64,000 nt of DNA from VYFG01 sp965203365. GTDB lineage: Bacteria > Pseudomonadota > Gammaproteobacteria > Arenicellales > Poriferihabitantaceae. Made by a program: the position numbers and the translations under genes. Below the pieces are notes generated by a model. The model was not told the DNA's origin. It worked only from the letters and a program-made list of their open reading frames with translations, and did not search any database. How positions within the stretch are numbered: position 1 is the first letter of the stretch; every line of letters starts with the position of its first letter. The stretch is from contig OZ241878.1 of assembly GCA_965203365.1 (NCBI GenBank), positions 310,001-374,000 on the forward strand, in the 5' to 3' direction. Below are positions 9,533-18,238 of the stretch, piece after piece.

Positions 9533-10792
9533 TCATTCGCTCGCAGCCAGTTTAACGCAAAGGGTCAGCACCTCGGCAGCCCGACTGACTTCATCCGGCG
9601 CAGGAAAGGTGGGAGCAATCCGGATGTTCCGGTCATTCGGGTCATTGCCGTAGGGGAAGGGGGCCCCGGCCGGCGTCAACTTCACGCCCGCTTCGGCGGC
9701 GAGCGATACCACCCGGGCGGCCGTGCCATCCGGCACATCCAGACTGATGAAGTAGCCTCCATCAGGTCGGATCCAATCCGCGATTCCCAGGTGGCCGAGC
9801 TCTTGGGTGAGCACTCGGTCCACCGCATCGAATCGGGGGCGCACCAAGGCGGCATGCTTTAGCATATGTTTCCGCAGCCCCTCAACATCTCGAAAGAATT
9901 GAAGATGTCTGATTTGATTGACCTTGTCGGGACCGATGGTTTGAACCGACAAATGCCGCCGGGCATCGGCAATGTTCTCATCGCTGGCCGCCATGGCCGC
10001 CACGCCGGATCCCGGATGGGTGATTTTCGAGGTGGAGGCGAATTCGATGACCCGGTTGGGATGGCCAGCTTGTGCGCATAACTCAAAAATGTTGGCCAGG
10101 GGGGGGGATGCTTCACCTAGGTGGTGTTCGGCATAGGCATTGTCCCAAATGATCCGAAAATCCCGTGCTGCCGGCATGGCAGCCAAACGCCGAACCACCT
10201 CTTCGCTGTAGCAACAGCCCGTCGGATTACTATATTTGGGAACGCACCAGATCCCCTTGATGTGGTGATTGGCCGCCACTAGTTCCTCCACTCGGTCCAT
10301 CACGGGACCACGGTCGGTCATGGGGACGGGAAGGAGGGTGAATCCAAGATGTTCGGTGACTTGGAAGTGACGATCATAACCCGGCACTGGACAGAGAAAT
10401 GTCCGCTCGTCGATCCGCCTCCAAGGCTGGTCTCCATCCGGAACGCCGAACAGGCATGCCCGTGCCAAGGTGTCGAACATCATGTTGAGGCTGGAGTTGC
10501 CCCCCAGGATCACGTTGGAGGCGGGGACCTCAAGAATCTGGGCAAACAGTTCTTTCAACGCCTGGGGACCTTCCCCTCCGTAATTGCGCATATCGGCCCC
10601 GTGATCCAGATATTGATCTCCCGGCAGGTTTAACAGTCCGTTCGACAGATTTAACTGGTCGGTCGAGGGCTTACCCCGGGTAATGTCCAGATTGAGCCCA
10701 AGGGCTTTGGTGTCTTCAAATTGGGCCAGCAGCTGGTCGTGCTGGTCACGCAGGATTTTCCGGTGACGGGTACGATCTTCGGGAGAAGTCAT
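9533..10792 (-). CDS. PLP-dependent aminotransferase, AspT/MocR-like subfamily
   Basis: The 419-residue fold-type I enzyme most resembles the separate aspartate aminotransferase subfamily typified by Corynebacterium AspT. Visible features are the N-terminal substrate segment LDITRGKPSTDQLNLS, the cofactor loop LGGNSSLNMMFDTL, the Asn-Pro-Thr-Gly stretch in VPKYSNPTGCCYSEE, the Asp-Asn-Ala-Tyr motif IIWDNAYAEHH and the lysine that would bind PLP in FASTSKITHPGSGVAA. It probably transfers an amino group between aspartate and 2-oxoglutarate, but other amino acids cannot be excluded. It is a single gene convergent with rnd. Confidence 0.82.
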   Translation of the reverse strand: MTSPEDRTRHRKILRDQHDQLLAQFEDTKALGLNLDITRGKPSTDQLNLSNGLLNLPGDQYLDHGADMRNYGGEGPQALKELFAQILEVPASNVILGGNSSLNMMFDTLARACLFGVPDGDQPWRRIDERTFLCPVPGYDRHFQVTEHLGFTLLPVPMTDRGPVMDRVEELVAANHHIKGIWCVPKYSNPTGCCYSEEVVRRLAAMPAARDFRIIWDNAYAEHHLGEASPPLANIFELCAQAGHPNRVIEFASTSKITHPGSGVAAMAASDENIADARRHLSVQTIGPDKVNQIRHLQFFRDVEGLRKHMLKHAALVRPRFDAVDRVLTQELGHLGIADWIRPDGGYFISLDVPDGTAARVVSLAAEAGVKLTPAGAPFPYGNDPNDRNIRIAPTFPAPDEVSRAAEVLTLCVKLAASE

Positions 10793-10953
10793 GATAGTGT
10801 GTCTTTCAGGAGATGCGTCATTTTATCGTGGATTGTGTCTCTGAGGGGCGGATGCATTGTCCATCCAGTTGGCAGATGTCTGATTTTCGGGGTAAGGGTC
10901 GTCGGTCAATCCACCTTTCCGGACAATCCGCTGTCCTTGTGCGCGATTTTTTC

Positions 10954-10982
10954 TCGACTTGATGATCGATCCCGAGTACAAT
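10954..10982 (+). promoter_or_regulatory. Possible sigma-70-type promoter of rpsU
   Basis: TCGACT (10954-10959) and TACAAT (10977-10982) are spaced by 17 bp, about 42 bases before the rpsU start. The -35 box matches only four of six consensus bases. Confidence 0.4.
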
Positions 10983-11023
10983 CGCGCCCCCGTTAGCACC
11001 ATCCCCAAGGAGTTGATTGGTCT

Positions 11024-11239
11024 ATGCCATCGGTACAAGTCCGACAAAATGAGCCGTTTGATGTCATCTTGCGTCGCTTTCGTCGCGCCTGTGAGCGGGC
11101 GGGCGTTTTTGCGGAATCGCGTCGACGCCAGCATTACGAAAAGCCGACCACCATTCGCAAGCGCAGTGCGGATGCGGCTGTCCGGCGTGAAATGAAACGC
11201 GTCTCTCGGCAGCGGGCCAGACGGAAGCGCCTTTATTGA
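11024..11239 (+). CDS. rpsU: 30S ribosomal protein S21
   Basis: A 71-residue, very basic protein with the S21 order: VRQNEPFDVILRRFRRACE, then the Phe/Glu/Arg-rich middle (FAESRRRQHYEKPT) and the tail RQRARRKRLY. It sits on the small subunit near the 3' end of 16S rRNA and helps initiation. AAGGAG lies 8-13 bases before the ATG. It is followed 116 bp later by the YqeY gene, the usual rpsU-yqeY neighbourhood, although dnaG and rpoD are not here. Confidence 0.96.
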   Translation: MPSVQVRQNEPFDVILRRFRRACERAGVFAESRRRQHYEKPTTIRKRSADAAVRREMKRVSRQRARRKRLY

Positions 11240-11355
11240 TTCCGGCATCTTGCCGGTACCTGATTTGCTCTCATCGGCTGGATTGATCATCAACTGACGA
11301 GTGGGCAAACGACCACCTGATCCGGAACGTCGCCACTGATCACATTGTGTACGCC

Positions 11356-11802
11356 ATGTCTGAACTGAAACAGCGTATCTTGGGCGATATGAAAACGGCC
11401 ATGCGTAACCGGGAGGCGATCACGTTGGAATCCATTCGGCTGCTCCGGGCTGCTATCCAGCGCCGCGAGTTGGACGAGCGGGTCGAACTGGACGATGCCG
11501 GGGTGTTGCAAGTTGTCCAGAAGCTGGTCAAGCAATCGACGGAGGCGGCCAGGCAATTCCGTGATGCAGAACGTGAGGATCTGGTGCAGAAAGAACAGGC
11601 TTACATCCAAGTCCTGGAACAATACCTTCCAGACAAGATGTCGGACTCGGAACTGACTGAACTGATCCAGTTGGCGCTGGCCGAAACCGGTGCCCAATCG
11701 ATCAAGGACATGGGCAAGGTCATGGGGTTTCTTCAACTGCGGGTGCAGGGGCGAGCGGACATGGCAGTAATCAGCCAGCGTGTCCGCCAGACGCTCGGCT
11801 GA
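11356..11802 (+). CDS. GatB/YqeY domain protein
   Basis: This 148-residue helical protein matches the stand-alone YqeY family, which resembles the tail domain of the amidotransferase subunit GatB. Markers: LKQRILGDMKTAMRNRE at the N-terminus, LRLLRAAI-like helix, the central VQKLVKQSTEAARQFRDAER and the C-terminal GKVMGFLQLRVQGRADMA. Its biochemical role is poorly defined in the family; a tRNA-linked function is often suggested. The ATG at 11356 is preferred to GTG 11347. Confidence 0.88.
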   Translation: MSELKQRILGDMKTAMRNREAITLESIRLLRAAIQRRELDERVELDDAGVLQVVQKLVKQSTEAARQFRDAEREDLVQKEQAYIQVLEQYLPDKMSDSELTELIQLALAETGAQSIKDMGKVMGFLQLRVQGRADMAVISQRVRQTLG

Positions 11803-11824
11803 AGTTCGGTTTTGAGTACCACTT

Positions 11825-13981
11825 TCAGCGAGCCCCCCGTCGTTTGAGCCATCCCTGAAAACGAAACAGGGCGGCGATGGTCTTGGCATCATGAATGGTG
11901 CCGTCCTGAGCCATGGAAACGGCCTCCTCCACCGTCAGCCAGTGGGCTTCGAGTTGCTCGTGGGCTTCGGGCTCTGCCGTGCCGCGTTGAGCGTCGGGAG
12001 CGACAAAGATATGCAGCCGTTCATTGCAAAACCCCGGAGTGGTCAGGACCGAGCCCAAGGAGATCATGTCTGTTGCGGTACACCCGGTCTCTTCCTTCAG
12101 TTCACGGTGTGCGGTGGAAACCGGTTCTTCTTGAGCTTCCAACAATCCTGCGGGCAATTCCCAGATCCAGCCGCCCGCCGCATGTCGAAACTGTCGCAGC
12201 ATGCAGATTTTCCGGGCATTGTCCATCGCAATGACCACCACTCCGCCAGAATGACGCACAATCTCCAGAGCCAGGATCTCCCCACTTGGCAACCGGACCG
12301 TTTCGAGCCCTAGGTTGACCACCGCCCCGGCGTGGAGTTCATGGCGACTCCGGGGCTCTTGAGGGAATTCGATCAGTGATGGCTCATATTGGGATGGGGG
12401 CCGGTATCCCAACAGGTTCAGTACCGTCGCTGCCACGTTGGCAAGACCCCCTTCCATGTCACGGCGCAGACGGTAGCAATCATCTTCCGCTGGATCAACG
12501 ATCACAAACGGAACCGGGTTCAGGCTATGGGCGGTTCGGGGGACCTGCTGTCCATCCTGTCGCTGGAGCATTTCATCCGCATTGCCATGGTCCGAAGTGA
12601 AGATCAGGATGCCATTGAGTTCCTTGATGGTCTGCTCCAGGCGGCCGAGGCAACGGTCGACGGTTTCGAGGGCTGAAACGGTGGCAGGGATATCACCAGT
12701 GTGCCCGACCATGTCGCCGTTGGCGAGGTTGATTCGTCCGAATCGAAAATCCCCAGTCCGCATCAATTCGATGGTGGCGTTGGTGATTTCTTCCGCCTTC
12801 ATGGCGGGTGCTTCGTTGAAAGGAACGCTGTCCGAGGGTATCTCCAACCAGGTTTCCAGCGACGCATCCAGGTAGTCAGATCGGTTGCCGTTCCAGAAAT
12901 AGGTCACATGCCCGAACTTCTGCGTTTCGCTCACGGCAAACGTCTTCAGACCCTCCTGACACAGAAATGCCACCATGGTATCTTGGATCACTGGTGGATT
13001 GACCAGATAGTGGACCGGGACCTTGAGGTCGCCATCGTATTCAATCATGCCACAGTAAAAGATATCCGGGTGATCTTTGCGTTCAAACGAATCAAAATGT
13101 GGTGATTCCATGGCTTGGGAAAATTCAATCGCCCGGTCCCCGCGGAAATTGAAAAATACCACCGCATCCCCGTCCTTTATCGGGCCGACGGGACGTCCCG
13201 TCTTGTCGGTAACCACGAAGGGCTCCAGCGTCTGGTCAGTGACCTGTGCACTGGATTGATATTGGCGTTGGATTTCAGCCATCACATCCGTTATCGGATA
13301 TCCCTTGCCGAGCACATGCGTTTCGTACCCTCTTTTCACCATGTCCCAGTCGGCTTGGTATCGATCCATGGTAATGGCCATCCGGCCCCCGCCGGAGGCG
13401 ATCTGGTAGTCAAGTTTCCTTTCTTCCCGAGCGGCGGTCAGAACTGACTGGAGTTGTTCGACATAGTCGGGAGCCGACCGGGGTGCCACATCCCGACCGT
13501 CCAGCAGGCAGTGCACACGCACCGTTGGGAGATCGGAATCAGCACACTTTTGGATCATCGCGATTAGGTGATCGATATGGGAGTGGACATTCCCGTCAGA
13601 CAACAGTCCGACAAAGTGCACGCAGGCACCGGACTGGCCCCTCTCGGCGATCTGTTGCCAACTGGCACTGCGAAAGATCTCTTCGTTGCTGAATGCTTCA
13701 TTGACCAGTTTGGCACCCTGACTGATGATCTGGCCACTGCCCAAGGCATTGTGCCCGACCTCACTGTTCCCCATGTCCTCTCTTCCGGGTAACCCTACCC
13801 AGGGACCATGAGCATGGAGGCGGGTGCTGAGACAAGATGCCATCAGACGGTCCATCACCGGAGTGTGGGCCAGCGAAACCGCATTGCCCGGACCGGGAGG
13901 AGCCAGTCCGACACCATCGGCGACGACTAATAACAATGGACCCTTGCGGCCCGGATAGGTCACCAGTTTGCCCTTGGTCAT
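11825..13981 (-). CDS. gpmI: Fusion protein: phosphoglycerate mutase (GpmI) + NUDIX hydrolase
   Basis: One uninterrupted 718-codon frame holds two complete enzymes. Residues 1 to about 530 are cofactor-independent phosphoglycerate mutase, which interconverts 3- and 2-phosphoglycerate: metal-binding Asp22 in VVADGVG, nucleophile Ser73 in MGNSEVGHNALGSGQ, HCLLDGRDVAP, and the late metal site FTSDHGNADEM. Residues about 545-718 are a NUDIX domain. The Nudix box at 612-634 (G-x5-E-x7-RE-x2-EE-x-G) is intact, inside LRQFRHAAGGWIWELPAGLL, as in ADP-ribose pyrophosphatases. The first Met overlaps the rdgB stop as ATGA, so it is the last gene of an rph-rdgB unit. The NUDIX substrate is inferred only (ADP-ribose or another sugar nucleotide). 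I see no stop or frameshift at the junction. Confidence 0.92.
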   Translation of the reverse strand: MTKGKLVTYPGRKGPLLLVVADGVGLAPPGPGNAVSLAHTPVMDRLMASCLSTRLHAHGPWVGLPGREDMGNSEVGHNALGSGQIISQGAKLVNEAFSNEEIFRSASWQQIAERGQSGACVHFVGLLSDGNVHSHIDHLIAMIQKCADSDLPTVRVHCLLDGRDVAPRSAPDYVEQLQSVLTAAREERKLDYQIASGGGRMAITMDRYQADWDMVKRGYETHVLGKGYPITDVMAEIQRQYQSSAQVTDQTLEPFVVTDKTGRPVGPIKDGDAVVFFNFRGDRAIEFSQAMESPHFDSFERKDHPDIFYCGMIEYDGDLKVPVHYLVNPPVIQDTMVAFLCQEGLKTFAVSETQKFGHVTYFWNGNRSDYLDASLETWLEIPSDSVPFNEAPAMKAEEITNATIELMRTGDFRFGRINLANGDMVGHTGDIPATVSALETVDRCLGRLEQTIKELNGILIFTSDHGNADEMLQRQDGQQVPRTAHSLNPVPFVIVDPAEDDCYRLRRDMEGGLANVAATVLNLLGYRPPSQYEPSLIEFPQEPRSRHELHAGAVVNLGLETVRLPSGEILALEIVRHSGGVVVIAMDNARKICMLRQFRHAAGGWIWELPAGLLEAQEEPVSTAHRELKEETGCTATDMISLGSVLTTPGFCNERLHIFVAPDAQRGTAEPEAHEQLEAHWLTVEEAVSMAQDGTIHDAKTIAALFRFQGWLKRRGAR

Positions 13982-14586
13982 GCGGTCTGACTGAGGTGGA
14001 CGGGGGGATGGTATGATTTGAGGTGGTGTCTCAACTGCTTCAGTGCCTGACCCCGATGGCTGCGGGCGTTCTTCTGCGCGGGACCGAGTTCCGCAGCCGT
14101 CAGGCCAAGTTTCGGTAACAGAAACACGGGGTCATAGCCGAAACCATGGGTCCCTTGTGGCTTTTGGGTGATTTCACCTTCCCAAGTCCCTTCCCAGATT
14201 CGAGGAGCAGGATCCATCTCGTCGCGGATAAAGACGAGGATACAACGAAATCGCGCCCTCCGTTGAGTCACACCGTGCATCTCGGTCAGCAGTTTTGCTC
14301 GGTTTTCCCCGTCGGTCGCCTGATTCCCCGCATAGCGTGCCGAATGGACGCCGGGCCGACCACCCAGTGCGTCCACTTCCAGACCAGAATCATCGGCCAA
14401 TGCGGGTAATCCACTGGCTGCACATGCGTGGCGGGCCTTCAAGATGGCGTTCTCAATATACGTCAGACCGATTTCCTCAATGGTTTCCTGAGTGAAATCG
14501 AGTTGCGAGACGACATCGAATTCCTGCAACAGTCCTTGCATTTCCCGAAGCTTCCCTGCATTGCCGGTGGCCAGTACGATGCGCAT
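13978..14586 (-). CDS. rdgB: dITP/XTP pyrophosphatase RdgB
   Basis: A 202-residue Ham1/RdgB protein that hydrolyses non-canonical purine triphosphates (ITP, dITP, XTP) to monophosphates, keeping them out of DNA and RNA. Seen: LATGNAGKLREM at the N-terminus, the active-site segment ALADDSGLEVDALGGRPGVHSARYAG, and GTHGFGYDPVFLLP. It starts 21 bp after rph on the same strand and overlaps the following gpmI fusion by four bases. Confidence 0.95.
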   Translation of the reverse strand: MRIVLATGNAGKLREMQGLLQEFDVVSQLDFTQETIEEIGLTYIENAILKARHACAASGLPALADDSGLEVDALGGRPGVHSARYAGNQATDGENRAKLLTEMHGVTQRRARFRCILVFIRDEMDPAPRIWEGTWEGEITQKPQGTHGFGYDPVFLLPKLGLTAAELGPAQKNARSHRGQALKQLRHHLKSYHPPVHLSQTA

Positions 14587-14607
14587 CTTCTGATCCTGGC
14601 CAGCCTC

Positions 14608-15327
14608 TCAAGATTTCAGGGCTTCTTGCTGAATGCCAAACAGAATCTTGCAGGCCTGCTCGGCATGATCCAGCATCAGGTTAAGGGTATGGCGACTGAA
14701 AGGTTCGCTTTCGGCGGTCCCCTGCACCTCGATGAACCGGCCTTGATCATCCATGACAATGTTCATGTCGGTTTCTGCTCGACTGTCTTCCGAGTAGTCG
14801 AGGTCCGTCACGACCTGTCCTTCAAAGACCCCGACGGAAATCCCACTGACCGCTCGGCATATTGGGTCTGAGTCGATGATATCGTGATAGCGTAACCAGT
14901 GAACCGCATCCTTCAGTGCCACCCAGGCACCCGTGATGGCGGCGGTACGGGTACCTCCATCAGCCTGTATGACGTCACAGTCCACCGTGATGGTCCGCTC
15001 ACCCAGTCGGGTGGTATCGACCGCCGCCCGCAGCGACCGCCCGATCAGCCGCTGGATTTCGAAAGTTCGGCCCGATTGCTTGCCTCTGGCGGCTTCTCGG
15101 TCCGTACGGGTGGTGGTGGAACGTGGCAGCAGCCCATACTCCGCGGTGACCCAGCCCCGTTTTCGGTTGCGAAGGAAGGCAGGGACTCGTTCCTCGATGC
15201 TGGCATTGCATAGAACACGGGTATCACCAAAGCTGATCAATACGGATCCTTCTGCATGGCGGGTATAGTGGCGAATAATGCTTACCGGTCGTAATTCGTC
15301 CGGCCGCCGTTCGCTGGGTCTGGGCAT
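14608..15327 (-). CDS. rph: Ribonuclease PH
   Basis: This 239-residue phosphorolytic 3'-5' exoribonuclease trims tRNA precursors. The family start (RPSERRPDELRPVSI), the strand GSVLISFGDTRVLCNASIE, the phosphate-contact region ARGKQSGRTFEIQRLIGRSLRAAVD and the late VTDLDYSEDSRAETDMN are all present. Full length and intact. It is the upstream partner of rdgB, a common bacterial pair. Confidence 0.95.
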   Translation of the reverse strand: MPRPSERRPDELRPVSIIRHYTRHAEGSVLISFGDTRVLCNASIEERVPAFLRNRKRGWVTAEYGLLPRSTTTRTDREAARGKQSGRTFEIQRLIGRSLRAAVDTTRLGERTITVDCDVIQADGGTRTAAITGAWVALKDAVHWLRYHDIIDSDPICRAVSGISVGVFEGQVVTDLDYSEDSRAETDMNIVMDDQGRFIEVQGTAESEPFSRHTLNLMLDHAEQACKILFGIQQEALKS

Positions 15328-15386
15328 GGTGACAATGCTCTGCAGTTTTTCGGAAGCCGGAGATTATACCCTTGGAAACGGCACCA

Positions 15387-15920
15387 TCAGGGAGCGAATC
15401 GTCCGGAGGGGGCTGTAGGCAAGGGTTTTTCGTACCAAGCCACATCGACCCGTCGGCCGAATTTTGTACCGACTTCCCGCAAGACTCCGGCTTGGTGAAA
15501 TCCGAATTTTTCATGCAAGGCGATCGAGGTGTCATTGGGAAGTGTGATCACTGCATAGGCACGATGCAGTGCCGTCTGATTTAGGTGCGCGAAAAGGGCC
15601 TGGTACAAGGTCGTGCCGATACCGGCCGACATCTCGTCAGGCGCCGTGTAGACCGTCACTTCGGTGGATGAGGCATAAGCGTCCTTGGGGCGAAGGGTGC
15701 TGTTGTATGCAAATCCAGTCACTTCTCCTGCATGTTCTGCCACCAACAGGAAATACGGGGTGGAAAATTCAAGTATCCATCTTCGTCTTCTTTTGTCGCT
15801 CCAGGGCTCAATGTCAAAGGTAGCCGTGGAATGGAGCACATGGTGATTGAATATACGGTTGATCGACACCGTGTCCTCGACATTTCCAGCCCGGATGAGA
15901 ATTTCTTCAGCTTTTTCCAC
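15387..15920 (-). CDS. GNAT N-acetyltransferase, PAT/MnaT-like
   Basis: The 177-residue protein has the GNAT fold of the phosphinothricin/methionine-sulfone acetyltransferase group: IRAGNVEDTVSINRIFNHHV at the N-terminus, EVTVYTAPDEMSAGIGTTLYQAL, where the acetyl-CoA loop (usually R/Q-x-x-G-x-G/A) is present as SAGIGT, and NDTSIALHEKFGFHQAGVLREVG. It would acetylate the amino group of an amino acid or analogue. The start is GTG 15920, which overlaps the ureohydrolase stop by 14 bases, so the two are probably co-expressed. The substrate is unknown; an amino acid or amine linked to the neighbouring guanidino enzymes is possible. Confidence 0.82.
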   Translation of the reverse strand: MEKAEEILIRAGNVEDTVSINRIFNHHVLHSTATFDIEPWSDKRRRRWILEFSTPYFLLVAEHAGEVTGFAYNSTLRPKDAYASSTEVTVYTAPDEMSAGIGTTLYQALFAHLNQTALHRAYAVITLPNDTSIALHEKFGFHQAGVLREVGTKFGRRVDVAWYEKPLPTAPSGRFAP

Positions 15921-16866
15921 AGAGCATCAGATTCACCAGTTCGAAGGCCAAGGTGGCGGCGGCCAGGGATGTGATTTCTGCATGATCATAGGCCGGAGCC
16001 ACTTCCACAATATCCCCCCCTACCAGCTGCAGTCCCCGCAGTCCCCTCAGGATGTTGATCAATTCTCGACTGCTCAGCCCGGCGATTTCCGGTGTCCCGG
16101 TACCTGGGGCATGAGCCGGGTCCAGCACATCAATGTCGATGGACAAATATAAGGGAGCGTTGCCGACCCGGTCCCGGATCCGGCGAGATACGTGCTCTGG
16201 ACCGTGCTCTTCCATTTCATCGCAATGGATGATTTTGAAACCCAGTTCCGCATCCCGCTCAAGGTCGTCCCGACTGTACAGGGGGCCACGAATGCCGACA
16301 TGCATGGATTTCCCGTCATCAAACAATCCTTCCTCGGCGGCCCGACGAAAGGGGGTTCCGTGCGTGTAAGGCGCACCGAAATAGGTGTCCCACGTATCGA
16401 GATGGGCATCGAAGTGCACCAGGGCCACCGGACCATGCTGGCGGTACATCGCCCGAAGGAGCGGTACGGCGATGGTATGATCTCCTCCAAGGCTGATGAT
16501 GTGGCCCACCTTGCCCAACAGGTCGTCGGCAGCCGCCTCAATCTGACTGATCGCCTCTTCGATGTGGTATGGATTGCAAGCGACATCACCAGCATCGGCC
16601 ACCTGCATTTCCCGAAAGGGCTCGGTACGGTAAGCGGGATGAAAATTGTAGCGCAGGTGGCGAGATGCCTGCCGGATGGCTTGAGGGCCGAAACGGGCAC
16701 CAGGTCGATAGCTGGTACCGGAATCAAATGGTATGCCGAGAATAGCGATGTCGCAATAGGGCACTTCTCTCAATTCTGGAAGTCGGCAGAATGTGGATGG
16801 TCCAGCGTAACGGGGCACCACCGTGCCGCTGACGGGCTGAATGGGTGAGGGCTGGTGTTCGGGCAT
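15907..16866 (-). CDS. Ureohydrolase (agmatinase / guanidino-acid hydrolase family)
   Basis: A 319-residue Mn-dependent ureohydrolase, which splits urea from a guanidino compound. The metal motifs are complete: SLGGDHTIAVPLLRA, VHFDAHLDTWDTYFG and SIDIDVLDPAHAPGTGTPE. The family includes agmatinase, guanidinobutyrase, guanidinopropionase and guanidine hydrolase; motifs alone do not separate them. The divergent neighbour is an amidinotransferase that should make a guanidino acid such as guanidinoacetate, so a guanidino-acid hydrolase is at least as likely as agmatinase. ATG 16866 lies 136 bp from the divergent start. Confidence 0.87.
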   Translation of the reverse strand: MPEHQPSPIQPVSGTVVPRYAGPSTFCRLPELREVPYCDIAILGIPFDSGTSYRPGARFGPQAIRQASRHLRYNFHPAYRTEPFREMQVADAGDVACNPYHIEEAISQIEAAADDLLGKVGHIISLGGDHTIAVPLLRAMYRQHGPVALVHFDAHLDTWDTYFGAPYTHGTPFRRAAEEGLFDDGKSMHVGIRGPLYSRDDLERDAELGFKIIHCDEMEEHGPEHVSRRIRDRVGNAPLYLSIDIDVLDPAHAPGTGTPEIAGLSSRELINILRGLRGLQLVGGDIVEVAPAYDHAEITSLAAATLAFELVNLMLCGKS

Positions 16867-16887
16867 CAGGAGATTACCGGATTGTTT

Positions 16888-16910
16888 CCTGGATTTTGTC
16901 TTAATCCAGG
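16888..16910. promoter_or_regulatory. Palindrome in the divergent ureohydrolase/amidinotransferase interval
   Basis: CCTGGATT (16888-16895) and AATCCAGG (16903-16910) are perfectly complementary with a 7-base spacer. The site lies between two divergent genes, where an operator for a shared regulator would be expected. It could also fold as an RNA hairpin. No poly-T follows, so it is not a standard terminator. Confidence 0.45.
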
Positions 16911-17002
16911 TTCAGAGAAAAGGGGTTTTGAATTGTGGCGTGGAATTCGGGACAATCCGACCATCGAAAAACTTCATTCCATCCCCTGATTGGATTTTCC
17001 CC

Positions 17003-18133
17003 ATGACCAAAACCGTCGTCAATTCCTGGAACGATTTCGATCCATTGAAGCATGTGATTGTGGGTCGGGCTGACCACACCTGTATTCCTCCCAGTGAACC
17101 CGCCACAGAAGTGAAAATCCCCGAAGACAGTGATATGCGGGGAATGTGGGGACCCCGTCCACAGGAAACGGTGGAAAGAGCCAATGTGCAGTTGGACCAT
17201 CTGGCCAAGGTGCTGGAGAACCGCGGGATTCGGGTCGATCGCCCCACACCGATCCAGTGGAATCAGGCAGTGGTCACACCGGATTTCATCACGGGAAGCC
17301 AATTCGGCTGTATGCCGCCCCGGGATGTTCTGCTCACTGTGGGAAACGAGATTCTTTGTGCCGCAATGTCCTTTCGGTGTCGCTATTTCGAGTACCTTGC
17401 CTACCATGACTTGATGCAGCGGTATTTCGATGAAGACCCCAATTTCCGCTGGGAACAGGCTCCCCGTCCCCGCTTAAGCGAGCGATCCTACAAGGCCGGT
17501 TATATGGATGACATTTCCATCCAGGAACGTCTGAAACGAACTGCTTCACTAGACTTTGTGACCACAGAAGTCGAACCGATGTTCGACGCGGCCGATATTC
17601 TCCGACTGGGCAAGGATCTGTTCTGTCAGCATGGCCTCACCACCAATCGGCGTGCCATGGCCTGGTTGCAGCGGCATTTCCCTAATCACCGTATTCATGC
17701 GGTGAACTTTCCCGGCGACCCGTATCCGATTCACATTGATGCCACGTTTGTGCCGCTTCGGCCCGGACTGATCATGAACAATCCCCAGCGCCGGTTACCG
17801 GAAGCGCAGCGGAAAATTTTCGAAGCCAATGATTGGGAAATTGTGGATGCGGCCCCGCCCGCTCATGACACTCCCCCGCCACTTTGCTACTCCAGCGTCT
17901 GGTTATCCATGAATTGCTTGGTGCTGGATCACAAGACCGTCGTCGTTGAGGCCAGTGAAGTGCATCAGATGGAACAACTGGACCAATTGGGGATGAATGT
18001 GATCCCGGTCCCTTTCCGAGAGGCATATCCCTTTGGCGGAGGTCTTCACTGTTCGACAGGCGATGTGAATCGCGAGGGAGACTGTGAGGATTATTTTCCT
18101 AATCAAGTGCCGGGTACCCAGATTAGACCTTGA
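17003..18133 (+). CDS. Arginine:glycine amidinotransferase-like enzyme
   Basis: This 376-residue protein belongs to the amidinotransferase family, which moves the amidino group of arginine to an acceptor amine, classically glycine to give guanidinoacetate and ornithine. Seen: NSWNDFDPLKHVIVGRAD at the N-terminus, PMFDAADILRLGKDLF with the active Asp, the His motif in PIHIDATFVPLRPG, and the nucleophile Cys350 in GGGLHCSTGDVNREGDCED. ATG 17003 starts right at the conserved N-terminal sequence. The family also includes enzymes of secondary metabolism using other acceptors, so glycine is likely but not proven. It is divergent from a ureohydrolase and is followed 105 bp later by DAHP synthase. 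Confidence 0.85.
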   Translation: MTKTVVNSWNDFDPLKHVIVGRADHTCIPPSEPATEVKIPEDSDMRGMWGPRPQETVERANVQLDHLAKVLENRGIRVDRPTPIQWNQAVVTPDFITGSQFGCMPPRDVLLTVGNEILCAAMSFRCRYFEYLAYHDLMQRYFDEDPNFRWEQAPRPRLSERSYKAGYMDDISIQERLKRTASLDFVTTEVEPMFDAADILRLGKDLFCQHGLTTNRRAMAWLQRHFPNHRIHAVNFPGDPYPIHIDATFVPLRPGLIMNNPQRRLPEAQRKIFEANDWEIVDAAPPAHDTPPPLCYSSVWLSMNCLVLDHKTVVVEASEVHQMEQLDQLGMNVIPVPFREAYPFGGGLHCSTGDVNREGDCEDYFPNQVPGTQIRP

Positions 18134-18238
18134 TCCAGAATGGGCGTCGTCGTGCTCGAACAAATCGCAAAAAATCAACTAGCGGCAGGAAATCGCGTAC
18201 AATCCGGGGCCCACCCGAATCCTTTGCTGAATTTTGCC

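Noticed and set aside
16867..17002. Guanidine riboswitch in the interval between ureohydrolase and amidinotransferase
   Set aside because: The hairpin loop (TTGTCTT) lacks the ACGR loops of the guanidine-II class and I see no guanidine-I or -III core.
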